Assembly (NCBI GenBank): GCA_947500545.1
Contig: CANMSO010000008.1
Coordinates: 62,001-126,000 of the forward strand
From: an uncultured Aquimarina sp.
GTDB lineage: Bacteria; Bacteroidota; Bacteroidia; Flavobacteriales; Flavobacteriaceae
Length of the DNA: 64,000 nucleotides
Reading direction: 5' to 3'
The notes under the pieces were generated by a model, which was not told where the DNA came from, searched no databases, and saw only the letters and a program-made list of their open reading frames with translations. Each line of letters begins with the position of its first letter. Position 1 is the first letter of the stretch. A program made the position numbers and the translations under genes. Positions 16,242 to 24,772 of the stretch are shown here, piece by piece.

Positions 16242-17612
16242 ATGTTATACCAATACACCAAAGAATTTCGATACAATCTAAAACTGGCGGCCCCCGTTAT
16301 GATGGGTATGTTAGGGCATACTTTTGTTGGGTTAATCGATAATATTATGGTGGGGCAATTGGGTACGGCAGAACTTGCTGCAGTATCTTTGGGTAATAGC
16401 TTTATGTTTATTGCAATGTCTTTGGGGATTGGGTTTTCTACAGCGATTACTCCGCTGGTGGCAGAAGCAGATGCAGAAAACAATTTCAAAAACGGTAAGT
16501 CTGCTTTTAAACATGGATTGTTTTTATGCACAACTTTAGGAATTGCATTGTTTTTACTGATTTTGTTGGCAAAACCATTGATGTACTTAATGAAACAACC
16601 TGTAGAGGTTGTAGAGCTGGCAATCCCTTATTTGGATTTGGTAGCGTTTTCATTAGTTCCATTGGTTAGTTTTCAGGCATTAAAACAATTTTCAGACGGT
16701 TTGTCGATGACAAAACATCCTATGTATGCTACATTGATTGCCAATGTTGTTAATGTGGTGTTGAACTATCTGTTGATTTTTGGAAAATTTGGGTTTCCAC
16801 AAATGGGTATTGTAGGGGCGGCTGTTGGTACATTAGCTTCAAGATTTGTGATGGTAATCTTTTTATGGGTATTGCTTAGAAACAAGGAAAAATCCAGAGA
16901 ATATGTTACACATATTAAATTCTTCATTTTAGAAAATAAAATGATAAAGAAAATAATTGCACTAGGTTTCCCTTCGGCATTACAAATGTTTTTTGAGGTA
17001 GCAATTTTTACCGCTGCGATATGGTTATCCGGGATTTTAGGTAAAAATCCACAAGCTGCCAACCAGATTGCATTGAACCTATCATCTATGACTTTTATGG
17101 TTGCTATGGGATTAAGTGTTGCGGCAATGGTACGTGTCGGAAATCAAAAAGGGCTTCAAAAATTTACAGATTTAAGAAGAATTGCGATTTCAATTTTTTT
17201 ATTGGGCTTTTTTATTGCAACCATTTTTGCATTATTTTTTGTTGTTTGCAATCAAATGTTACCTAAAATTTATTTGGATGTAAAAGATGTTGATAATCTT
17301 GCAGATAATATGGAGGTAATTAGTATTGCAGCCAAGCTTTTAATTATAGCCGCGTTATTTCAGATATCGGATGCAATACAGGTTACCGTCTTGGGTGCAT
17401 TGCGAGGACTTCAGGATGTAAAAATACCAACATTGATTACTTTTATAGCCTATTGGGTGGTTGGGTTTCCAATTAGTTATTACCTGGGGCTGCATACAGG
17501 ATATAAAAGTTCTGGGATTTGGATTGGATTATTAGCGGGGCTTACAACTTCGGCATTGTTATTGTATTTCAGATTCAATAAGTTAACAAAGGGTTTGATC
17601 AATAAAGATTAA
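16242..17612 (+). CDS. MATE family efflux transporter
   Basis: 456 aa with twelve transmembrane helices in two homologous halves, the multidrug and toxic compound extrusion fold. Helix 1 region KLAAPVMMGMLGHTFVGLIDNIMVGQ and the second-half counterpart ALGFPSALQMFFEVAIF are typical. It exports cationic compounds in exchange for Na+ or H+. The open frame extends to a TTG at 16221, but that codon lies within the -7 element, so I place the start at the ATG 16242 (MLYQYTKEF). Confidence 0.92.
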   Translation: MLYQYTKEFRYNLKLAAPVMMGMLGHTFVGLIDNIMVGQLGTAELAAVSLGNSFMFIAMSLGIGFSTAITPLVAEADAENNFKNGKSAFKHGLFLCTTLGIALFLLILLAKPLMYLMKQPVEVVELAIPYLDLVAFSLVPLVSFQALKQFSDGLSMTKHPMYATLIANVVNVVLNYLLIFGKFGFPQMGIVGAAVGTLASRFVMVIFLWVLLRNKEKSREYVTHIKFFILENKMIKKIIALGFPSALQMFFEVAIFTAAIWLSGILGKNPQAANQIALNLSSMTFMVAMGLSVAAMVRVGNQKGLQKFTDLRRIAISIFLLGFFIATIFALFFVVCNQMLPKIYLDVKDVDNLADNMEVISIAAKLLIIAALFQISDAIQVTVLGALRGLQDVKIPTLITFIAYWVVGFPISYYLGLHTGYKSSGIWIGLLAGLTTSALLLYFRFNKLTKGLINKD

Positions 17613-17664
17613 TTCTTGTAATAAAAACAGGAGAGAAATACGTTTTTTAGACTTAATGCGTTTA

Positions 17665-17695
17665 TTTGGTATTAACGAATAATTAACTATCTTTC
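17665..17695 (+). promoter_or_regulatory. Promoter of the OmpA-like gene
   Basis: TTTG (17665-17668), 19 bases, then TATCTTTC (17688-17695), one mismatch from TAnnTTTG. Spacing is the normal one for the Bacteroidetes primary sigma factor. The start codon at 17717 is 21 bases downstream of the -7 element. Confidence 0.6.
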
Positions 17696-17716
17696 CAAAA
17701 AAACAGAACACAAAAA

Positions 17717-18802
17717 ATGAGAGTCCCAAATTCTAAATTTTGTCTACTGCTTGTAGCCTTTTCAGTAGTGTTTACGCAAAGCGTTAAAAGTCAAGACTTC
17801 GCTCATAGTAAAGCCCAAAATCTTATTCCAAACCCTAGTTTTGAAAATGTGAATACAACCTTAAAAAGGTTGGATATGGAGATGCAGAATTTTGGAATTA
17901 TGAAAGATTGGAAACCTGCGGTTAATAGCCCAGACGCTTACCATCCTAGATTAGAAATGATTAGATTTACTCATAAATCTCCTAATTTTTTGAAACAGTT
18001 TGGAGCACAAGAACCAAGAACGGGAGAAGGGAAAGTAGGAATGTATATTGCAGGAGGTGCTTATAAAGAAGGAGTGACGGCAAAATTGAAACGACCATTA
18101 TCGGCAGGAAAATATTATTATTTTCATATGTATGTCTCCTTGGGGGAAGGAATATCAAATTCCTGTACTTCATCAATAGGATCATATTTTAGCGCAAGAG
18201 ATCCCAAGATAACATTAACATCAAAACTTGCTTTGCATGTTGAGTCTTCAAAAATGGTTTGTGATACCAAAGGGTGGGCTAAGGTTTGTGGAGTATACAG
18301 AGCAAAAGGTACAGAAAAGTATATTTCTCTTGGTTATTTCTCTATTGACCCAAGAGGAAAATCAGTAAAAGGTGGTAAATACGATACAGGATATTATTTT
18401 GTAGATGATGTACTTCTAATGGAAATGAAAGATCCTAAAAATCTAGTATCTGGCCAAGTTTGTGATATGGCCCTTGATTTTTCGCCTATTGAGTTTTTGG
18501 TAGGAGAAAGTGAGGCTTATAAAGAGATTCAAAAATCACTAGATTCTTATATTCAGTACGCATCTATATTTAAGGTAAATTCAGTTAAAATTATTGGTCA
18601 TGCAGATGATGCAGGTTCATCTTTCGAAAATGAAATCATGTCTGCCATGAGGGCCAGTAATGTCAAAGAGTATATGATCGAAAAAGGAGTTGATGAATCT
18701 TTAATCGAGATTGTTGCTGTTGGCGATACTGAACCTATCGTTACAGCGGATTCTGATCTTGATCCTGAATCAAATAATAGAGTAGAAATTAAAATTGAAT
18801 AA
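17717..18802 (+). CDS. OmpA-family protein with N-terminal binding domain
   Basis: 361 aa with signal peptide (cleavage after SVKSQ). Residues about 35-235 form a beta-rich domain (LIPNPSFENVN…, CGVYRAKGTEKYISLGYF, YYFVDDVLLME) like the galactose-binding/carbohydrate-binding jelly rolls often found in flavobacterial surface proteins. The C-terminal 110 residues are an OmpA domain (VKIIGHADDAGSSFEN, RASNVKEYMIEKGV, DLDPESNNRVEIKI) that binds peptidoglycan. It therefore ties the cell wall to an outer-layer ligand. It has its own promoter and is monocistronic as far as I can see. Confidence 0.85.
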   Translation: MRVPNSKFCLLLVAFSVVFTQSVKSQDFAHSKAQNLIPNPSFENVNTTLKRLDMEMQNFGIMKDWKPAVNSPDAYHPRLEMIRFTHKSPNFLKQFGAQEPRTGEGKVGMYIAGGAYKEGVTAKLKRPLSAGKYYYFHMYVSLGEGISNSCTSSIGSYFSARDPKITLTSKLALHVESSKMVCDTKGWAKVCGVYRAKGTEKYISLGYFSIDPRGKSVKGGKYDTGYYFVDDVLLMEMKDPKNLVSGQVCDMALDFSPIEFLVGESEAYKEIQKSLDSYIQYASIFKVNSVKIIGHADDAGSSFENEIMSAMRASNVKEYMIEKGVDESLIEIVAVGDTEPIVTADSDLDPESNNRVEIKIE

Positions 18803-18841
18803 CTCAGCAATAATAATTTTCGATTTACTTAGATAACTTAT

Positions 18842-18849
18842 TACCTTTG
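18842..18849 (+). promoter_or_regulatory. -7 promoter element before the 75-aa gene
   Basis: TACCTTTG is an exact TAnnTTTG. A transcript would start near 18856 and reach the ATG at 18874 after about 18 nt. No clear -33 element. It probably also serves the PAP2 gene that follows. Confidence 0.45.
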
Positions 18850-18873
18850 GAGGGTTAATACTAAGTGTGTACT

Positions 18874-19101
18874 ATGGACTTTCCTAAATTCTTATTAGGC
18901 GATAATACGGATTATCCCAATGCTATTTTTGTAATTCATACTGAGTTCCCCAGGTTTATTATTAATCTTGAAAATGATGAGGTTGAATGGCTGGAGGAAT
19001 TTGATAAGAGTGAAGAGCAAGAATTATTGGATGAGGCAGAGAATCTTTTTCAGGCAGCCAATGAGTTCTATGATCGCGAGATCGAACGTTACGACAAGTA
19101 A
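18874..19101 (+). CDS. Conserved small acidic protein, unknown
   Basis: 75 aa from the ATG at 18874 (MDFPKFLLGDNTDYPNAIF); a GTG three codons upstream is the alternative. The sequence is rich in Asp/Glu with a helical C-terminal half (SEEQELLDEAENLFQAA). I recall similar short proteins in Flavobacteriaceae but know no function. It precedes the PAP2 phosphatase by 16 bases, so they are probably one operon. Confidence 0.7.
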   Translation: MDFPKFLLGDNTDYPNAIFVIHTEFPRFIINLENDEVEWLEEFDKSEEQELLDEAENLFQAANEFYDREIERYDK

Positions 19102-19117
19102 ATAACAAATTTGAAGG

Positions 19118-19693
19118 ATGGAAGAACTTATACAATTAGATAAAGATCTTTTTTTATATCTCAACGGCCTAGGTACTTCTACATGGGATTGGTTTTGGTT
19201 ATTTATGACTGAAAAATTATATCAAATCCCATTATACCTGGTTTTACTTTACTTTTTCTATAAATATTTTGGCATAAGAGGTACAATTATAACCTTGGTA
19301 ATCGTAGCGTTATTAATTACTGCCACAGATCAATTATCAAATTTATTCAAAAATGTACTATTTATGCGACCTCGACCTTGTCGAGCAGATGGTGTGGCAG
19401 AATTTACAAGATTTATTGCAGAACGTTGTGGGCGTCATGGATATTTTTCAGCACATGCTGCAAGCTCAATGGCAATAGCTTTTTTTACAGGACTAGCATT
19501 ACAAAAACGATTGAAATATATCTTTCCGTTTATGGTGGTATGGTCTATTGTGGTGAGTTATAGCAGAATCTATATTGGAGTTCACTATCCTGGAGATATT
19601 ATTACCGGTATGGCTATCGGTATTTTGTTAGGTGTGGGAGCTTTTAAACTACATACGTTTTTGATAAAGAAGTATGGAGATGCAACGGTTTGA
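19118..19693 (+). CDS. PAP2-family phosphatase
   Basis: 191 aa membrane phosphatase with about five helices. The three catalytic motifs are present: FKNVLFMRPRPC (KxxxxxxRP), SAHAASSMA (variant of PSGH, with Ala after His), and SRIYIGVHYPGD (SRxxxxxHxxxD). Likely acts on lipid phosphates such as undecaprenyl pyrophosphate or phosphatidic acid derivatives in the inner membrane; its substrate is not decided by sequence. It lies head-on against the penicillin-binding protein gene. Confidence 0.9.
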   Translation: MEELIQLDKDLFLYLNGLGTSTWDWFWLFMTEKLYQIPLYLVLLYFFYKYFGIRGTIITLVIVALLITATDQLSNLFKNVLFMRPRPCRADGVAEFTRFIAERCGRHGYFSAHAASSMAIAFFTGLALQKRLKYIFPFMVVWSIVVSYSRIYIGVHYPGDIITGMAIGILLGVGAFKLHTFLIKKYGDATV

Positions 19694-19717
19694 GTCATTT
19701 AGGTTCTCTAAGCATTT

Positions 19718-21964
19718 TTAACCTTCTTTTTTGAACTTTTTCTTTTTCTTCTTTTTCCCAAAAAGGCGTTTCAGTATGTTATCCCGTTTTTCAGGTTTAC
19801 AGTCTAAATCATTAAGAACTTCTTCTGAAGTTTCTTCGAATTTGCTTTTGGTGATTGGATCAAAAGTGGGATCTAAATTCATTTTTTGATACAACTTTGC
19901 AAAAATAGGTAATGCTGTATTTGCTCCCTGACCCAGTGCAGTGGTTTTAAAACCAATATTGTAATTATCATTTCCTACCCAGGTAACCGATACCAGATTT
20001 GGTGTAATCCCGACAAACCACCCATCTTTATTGTCTTGTGTTGTTCCTGTCTTACCAGCAATGTCGTTTTCTAACTTGTATACAGTTCTTAATCTGGTTG
20101 CCGTACCTTTGTCTACAGTAGATTTCATCATCTCTAACAGTACTTGCCTTGTATAGTCACTATATGCCGGAGTTTCCATTATTTCTGGTTCAAAAGAGGC
20201 AATAAGGTTGCCATTTTTATCCTCGATTTTTGAAATGTAATAGGGTTTTACGCCTTTTCCTTGATTTACATAGCTGGTATAGGCTCCGGCAAGCTCTTTA
20301 ATTTTAATGCCATCTGTACCAAGCGCCATAGCAGGATTTTTAGAAAGAGAGTCTGTGATTCCTAACTTCCTAACCTGATCAATCACTTTCGGAATTCCAA
20401 TTTCATTCAACACTTTTACAGCTATAGTATTAACAGAATTGCTTAAAGCTTTTTCTAAAGTGAAATTAAGATGGGGATCCTCTTCTTCTGATGCATTTTT
20501 TGGAGTCCAATCATTTAGATTGGTATAAGTAATCTCTTTTGTCGAAAAATAGGAGCAAGGCTTCATACCATTTTCAATGGCAGTTGTATAGACAAAAGGT
20601 TTAAAAGTAGACCCCACCTGCCGCTTGCTTTGTGAAACATGATCAAATTTGAAATAACGATAATCAATACCACCAAGATAAGCTTTTACGGCGCCACTAG
20701 ATGGTTCGATAGCGATCATACCTGCATTTAGAAACTTGAGATAGTGCTGCAGGCTATCAAGAGATGATATTTTTTTGGTAATATTTCCTTGCCATTCAAA
20801 TAGTTCTATGTCTTTTTTTACAGATAAAGAATCTTCAATTTGTGTATCGGTAAATCCTTGTTCCTTGAATTTTTTATATATATCAAGGTTTTTAATAGAG
20901 TTTTTTATTAGGTCCTTATTGTTTTTCCATGGAGCAGTACTTCCATAAGATGTTTCATAGTCCTTTTGCAGTGTTTTCATGTGTTCTTTCATGGCTTCTT
21001 CAGCAAGAGACTGCATTTTGTAATCCAATGTAGTATGTATGATCAATCCATCATTATAGATATCATAAACACTACTGTCAGGTTTTTTGTGTTTTTCCAG
21101 AATTTTAGTCAGCTCTTTTTTTACTGCTGATCTAAAATACGGTGCTAATCCAAGGTCGTGGTTAAAATATTGATAATCTAACACAATCGGTTTATTCATG
21201 ACTTGATCCGCCCGATTAGAACTGATATATTCATATTTCAGCATTTGTTTAAGTACTACATCTCTTCTAAGTTGGCTTCTCTCAGGAAAAAGCCTTGGGT
21301 TATAGCTATGATTTGCTTTTAGAGTTCCAATGAGCGTTGTAGCCTCAGATATTGTTAACTGGTGAGTTGGTTTGTTAAAGAATTTTTGCGAAGCACTCTC
21401 GATACCATATGTATTATCCGGAAATGGTACTGTATTAAAATAAAGCGTAAGAATTTCTTTTTTAGAATAAATGTCTTCTATTCTTTTTGCGATAAAGGAT
21501 TCTTTTAGTTTATTAATAACTGTGCTGAACATTTGATATTTTTTCCTTCCGAATAGATTTTTAGCCAACTGAAGTGTTATGGTACTTCCTCCTCCAGAAG
21601 ATTTATCACGCAATAAGATAGTTTTAAAAAATACACGTAAGAGACTTGTATTATCAACACCATCATGCTCATAGAATCTCACATCCTCGGTAGCCACAAG
21701 AGCATCAATCAAATGCTGCGGAAGATCTTCATATGTTATAGGTTGTCGGTCATAGATATAGTACTTACCAATTAGATGACCATCTTTATCTAGTACTTGG
21801 GTCGCCTCGGCTTGTTTTAGAGAACTTAATTCTTCTTTAGTAGGTAATTTTCCCCAAAAACCAAAGTATATACTTGCATAAAAGCAAATACATAAAAATA
21901 GTACCCCACCCATAATAAGCAGAGACCATTTAATCCATTTTTTATGTAGTATGTTCTTAATCAT
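19718..21964 (-). CDS. Class A penicillin-binding protein (PBP1A-like)
   Basis: 748 aa bifunctional peptidoglycan synthase. One N-terminal membrane anchor (about residues 13-33); glycosyltransferase GT51 domain with the catalytic-Glu motif EDVRFYEHDGVD and GGGSTITLQLAKN; transpeptidase domain with the active-site SxxK in GSTFKPF, SxN in SNSVNT, and KTGTT. The C-terminus is a lysine-rich tail (GKKKKKKKFKKEG), which should be cytoplasm-independent and could contact the anionic wall or membrane. It polymerises glycan chains and cross-links them in the periplasm. Divergent or convergent neighbours suggest a single-gene unit. Confidence 0.93.
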   Translation of the reverse strand: MIKNILHKKWIKWSLLIMGGVLFLCICFYASIYFGFWGKLPTKEELSSLKQAEATQVLDKDGHLIGKYYIYDRQPITYEDLPQHLIDALVATEDVRFYEHDGVDNTSLLRVFFKTILLRDKSSGGGSTITLQLAKNLFGRKKYQMFSTVINKLKESFIAKRIEDIYSKKEILTLYFNTVPFPDNTYGIESASQKFFNKPTHQLTISEATTLIGTLKANHSYNPRLFPERSQLRRDVVLKQMLKYEYISSNRADQVMNKPIVLDYQYFNHDLGLAPYFRSAVKKELTKILEKHKKPDSSVYDIYNDGLIIHTTLDYKMQSLAEEAMKEHMKTLQKDYETSYGSTAPWKNNKDLIKNSIKNLDIYKKFKEQGFTDTQIEDSLSVKKDIELFEWQGNITKKISSLDSLQHYLKFLNAGMIAIEPSSGAVKAYLGGIDYRYFKFDHVSQSKRQVGSTFKPFVYTTAIENGMKPCSYFSTKEITYTNLNDWTPKNASEEEDPHLNFTLEKALSNSVNTIAVKVLNEIGIPKVIDQVRKLGITDSLSKNPAMALGTDGIKIKELAGAYTSYVNQGKGVKPYYISKIEDKNGNLIASFEPEIMETPAYSDYTRQVLLEMMKSTVDKGTATRLRTVYKLENDIAGKTGTTQDNKDGWFVGITPNLVSVTWVGNDNYNIGFKTTALGQGANTALPIFAKLYQKMNLDPTFDPITKSKFEETSEEVLNDLDCKPEKRDNILKRLFGKKKKKKKFKKEG

Positions 21965-22000
21965 AATATCGACATAGATAACGTTGAAAATAGTACATTA

Positions 22001-23521
22001 TTAGGGTATATCAATTTCTTGGTTTTTTCTAAAATCTCGTATAAATAGTACAATCATTACCACCATGAGTAAGGAGAACGGCAAGGAGGTAATAATAAGG
22101 AGTTTTTGCATTGCAATCAAAACGTTAATATCTGCTTTGGCATTTCCTAATAGAATGATTCCAATAGAGAAAATTAATAAAATGACACTCCATAAAAGAC
22201 GATGTTTTTTTGAAGGTTCTTGTTTCCCGTCATCGGTAAACATGCTAAGTACAAAAATGGCAGAGTCTAATGAAGTAACCAAAAAGCTTATCAAGAGTAA
22301 TATGGTTAACGTATTTATAAATCCCTGAAAAGGATAGTTTTCGAAGAAGATAAAAATAGAACTAAAAACATTATCAAATTGCCCTTGATATGCTCCAAAA
22401 TTTTCTATAATCAGAAAGGCCGACTGCCCAAAAGTTGTAAACCAGAAAAAAGTGCCTAAAGATGGCACAAGTAGCACCCCTAATATAACTTCGCGTAGCG
22501 TTCTCCCTTTAGATATTCGAGCAATAAAAATTCCAGTAAAAGGAGCCCAAGCCAACCAAAAGGCCCAATAATAGTAGGTCCAATCAGTAAGAAAAGCTTC
22601 TCCAGGATCGTATCGGCCGTATGCAAGGCTAAGAGGAATAAAATCTACTATATAATGAAATAATGAAGCCGTAAACTGAGTAGTCACAGCCAGAATATCA
22701 CTTTGTAATAATACAAAGAATAGGAGACCAATGGTGATATAAATGTTCCAGGTAGAGATTATTTTGATGCCTTTGTCGACACCTCTAAAAACTGATATAA
22801 ACGCTAATAAAGAGATTAGTAAAAGGACGAAAATAGTTCCTTTAAGCCCAAAATCTTCTTTAAGTAGGTGAGTAAGACCTCCTTCAATTTGTGTAGTGCC
22901 AAGACCAATGGCTGCTACCAACCCAAATACAGTAGTTAGTATAGCAAGAATATCGATGCCTGCAAAAATCATATTCTTGGTTTTTTTAGAGGAAACCAAA
23001 CGCTCTACAGACGAGAAAGCACTACTAGATAATACTTTTTTAGATTGTACAAAAAGATAATATCCTACAGTTATAGCGAATACGGCATAAAAAGCCCATG
23101 CAGTAAACCCCCATTGGTAGAATGTGTATTCTAAAGCAATGGTTCCTGAATCAGTGTTGTTGTTAATTGGAGGATTATGCATCATATAGACAGGCTCCTG
23201 GACGGCTCTTAATAGTATTCCTGCACCCATTCCTGCGCTGTAAAGCATAGAAATCCATGCTAATCTCGAAAATTGTGGACGATCAGTATCTTTTCCTAAT
23301 CTACGTTTTCCCCATTTAGAAAATGCTAAGGCAATAAGTAACAGAACACAGACTAACCCCAGCCATAGGTAGAATCGACCAAACCGTTGACGAATATATA
23401 TCGAGAAAGACTCAATACCATTGTAGGTTTCTAACGTAAAAACGTATAAGAAAAACGAAAAGAAAAGTAATATCCCTAATGAAATGTACAATAAACCATT
23501 TTTTCTAAAATCTATTTTCAT
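22001..23521 (-). CDS. BCCT family betaine/carnitine/choline transporter
   Basis: 506 aa with twelve predicted helices. Family motifs are MGAGILLRAVQEPVY in the first half and WTYYYWAFWLAWAPFTG with ARISKGRTLRE in the second, the Trp-rich segment that lines the substrate site. Such carriers take up glycine betaine or related compatible solutes with Na+ or H+, which suits a marine bacterium. Many BCCTs have GMG motifs in helix 3; the G-A-G variant here is typical of part of the family. Substrate not certain. Confidence 0.9.
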   Translation of the reverse strand: MKIDFRKNGLLYISLGILLFFSFFLYVFTLETYNGIESFSIYIRQRFGRFYLWLGLVCVLLLIALAFSKWGKRRLGKDTDRPQFSRLAWISMLYSAGMGAGILLRAVQEPVYMMHNPPINNNTDSGTIALEYTFYQWGFTAWAFYAVFAITVGYYLFVQSKKVLSSSAFSSVERLVSSKKTKNMIFAGIDILAILTTVFGLVAAIGLGTTQIEGGLTHLLKEDFGLKGTIFVLLLISLLAFISVFRGVDKGIKIISTWNIYITIGLLFFVLLQSDILAVTTQFTASLFHYIVDFIPLSLAYGRYDPGEAFLTDWTYYYWAFWLAWAPFTGIFIARISKGRTLREVILGVLLVPSLGTFFWFTTFGQSAFLIIENFGAYQGQFDNVFSSIFIFFENYPFQGFINTLTILLLISFLVTSLDSAIFVLSMFTDDGKQEPSKKHRLLWSVILLIFSIGIILLGNAKADINVLIAMQKLLIITSLPFSLLMVVMIVLFIRDFRKNQEIDIP

Positions 23522-23841
23522 GTGTTATTATATTCTAAAATGATTTATAGGATTATAAATGTCCTAAAAAGTTTTGAGACTTGGTTATGATTCAATAAAA
23601 GTTTTGGGTTTTTTAACAAGTAAAAAAATCAAAAAATAATAGATTTTTTAAAGCTTATTTCTCTAAAATTTAATTTTTTTTAATTAGACTTGTAGTAACA
23701 AAATAAACAAATTTTGTTGCTATACCCGAATTGAAAATTACATGGGGTTAGTTATAAAGGCGTATCCCCAATGTTGTATCATTAATAGTGCTAATGCACA
23801 TTTCTATAACTATATATGTGACTAACTAAACCTGCAAACCC
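23522..23841. other. Divergent intergenic region with inverted repeat
   Basis: 320 bases between two divergent genes without a credible ORF. AACAAAAT (23697-23704) and ATTTTGTT (23711-23718) form a perfect 8-bp inverted repeat with 6-base spacing, extendable by two pairs (one G-T) to 23695-23720. It could be an operator for either gene. T-rich runs around 23580-23690 and no clear TAnnTTTG element are the other things visible. Confidence 0.35.
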
Positions 23842-24120
23842 ATGAGAAGAGTAATTGTTGATTATAGAAAATTAAATAAAAACATCTTAAACCTTCTTGT
23901 AGAAAAATTTCCTGATGGATATAATGATAAGGATATCATTTCATTTAAAAACCATCACAATGAAGCTATAGAAGCTGTAGAGGTAAAAACTGATGATACT
24001 ATTTATCTGGTTAAGATTAGTAAAAGATTAGCTGATTCTATGCAAAGCTTTGAAAATTCATCTATTGACATTCCTGCTGAAGTAAGTAAAGATGAGGTAG
24101 GAGACGTTGAGGACAAATAA
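23842..24120 (+). CDS. Conserved hypothetical small protein
   Basis: 92 aa, soluble, acidic at the C-terminus (…EVSKDEVGDVEDK). Two short alpha/beta segments (RRVIVDYRKLNKNILNLLVEKFPDGY and TDDTIYLVKISKRLADSM) suggest a small compact fold. Similar sequences occur in flavobacteria as I recall, but no function is known. The next gene starts 30 bases downstream, so they may be co-transcribed. Confidence 0.65.
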   Translation: MRRVIVDYRKLNKNILNLLVEKFPDGYNDKDIISFKNHHNEAIEAVEVKTDDTIYLVKISKRLADSMQSFENSSIDIPAEVSKDEVGDVEDK

Positions 24121-24150
24121 AGGTGTGAACCTTTTTGGGGTATATATCAA

Positions 24151-24594
24151 ATGAAAATAGAAGCTAAAGTTATTCCGGGATATGGTGCGGCATCTGGTAA
24201 GAATAAAGATCCCAGGTATGAGAAAGGCACTATAGCTATGCAGTTAGATCATTTTAAACAAAGAGGTTTAGATCTTAGTTCATACTTTCCAGGAACACTT
24301 AATATTGATATTTCGCCTTATACTTATAATATAGTTACTCCTAAATTTTACTTCGAACGAGTAAACTGGTCCGAATATATCTCTCCAGAGAACTTTTACT
24401 TTTTTGATATTATACTATTATTTGAGGATGTTGAGTATAAGGGTTTAGTTTATATGCCAGATCCAGAAACCAAAGAAGAACATAAGCAATCATTATCTAC
24501 GTTAGAATTGATTCTTCCCAAAATCCAAGATCTTAAATACGGAAAACAAGTTTGTCTTATTCTTGAAGATAGACAGCTACAAGTGTTGAAATAA
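24151..24594 (+). CDS. RibK-like (DUF120-type) beta-barrel protein, hypothetical
   Basis: 147 aa without signal peptide. KVIPGYGAASGKNKDPRYEKG near the N-terminus, YFPGTLNIDISPY in the middle, and a C-terminal strand pair (LELILPKIQDLKYGKQVCLIL) follow the pattern of archaeal CTP-dependent riboflavin kinase (G.V.SG.GEG, F.PGTLNV.L, the end L.L..GD.V.V). The match is from memory and partial; catalytic residues cannot be assigned. It is a plausible carbohydrate- or nucleotide-binding cradle-loop barrel. Confidence 0.6.
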   Translation: MKIEAKVIPGYGAASGKNKDPRYEKGTIAMQLDHFKQRGLDLSSYFPGTLNIDISPYTYNIVTPKFYFERVNWSEYISPENFYFFDIILLFEDVEYKGLVYMPDPETKEEHKQSLSTLELILPKIQDLKYGKQVCLILEDRQLQVLK

Positions 24595-24772
24595 AATAAT
24601 TTCCCCGAAAACCGTTATAAACAAGGTAAAGTTTCCGTTTATTTGCAACTTTCGATTTTGTAATGCAAAATCAAGAATAGGAAAATATAAGAGGAACTAT
24701 TTTAATTGAAATAACCTATTTGCGATCTGAATCAATAAGAAACGCATCTAAAGGGGAAGATAAAAAGCATAA

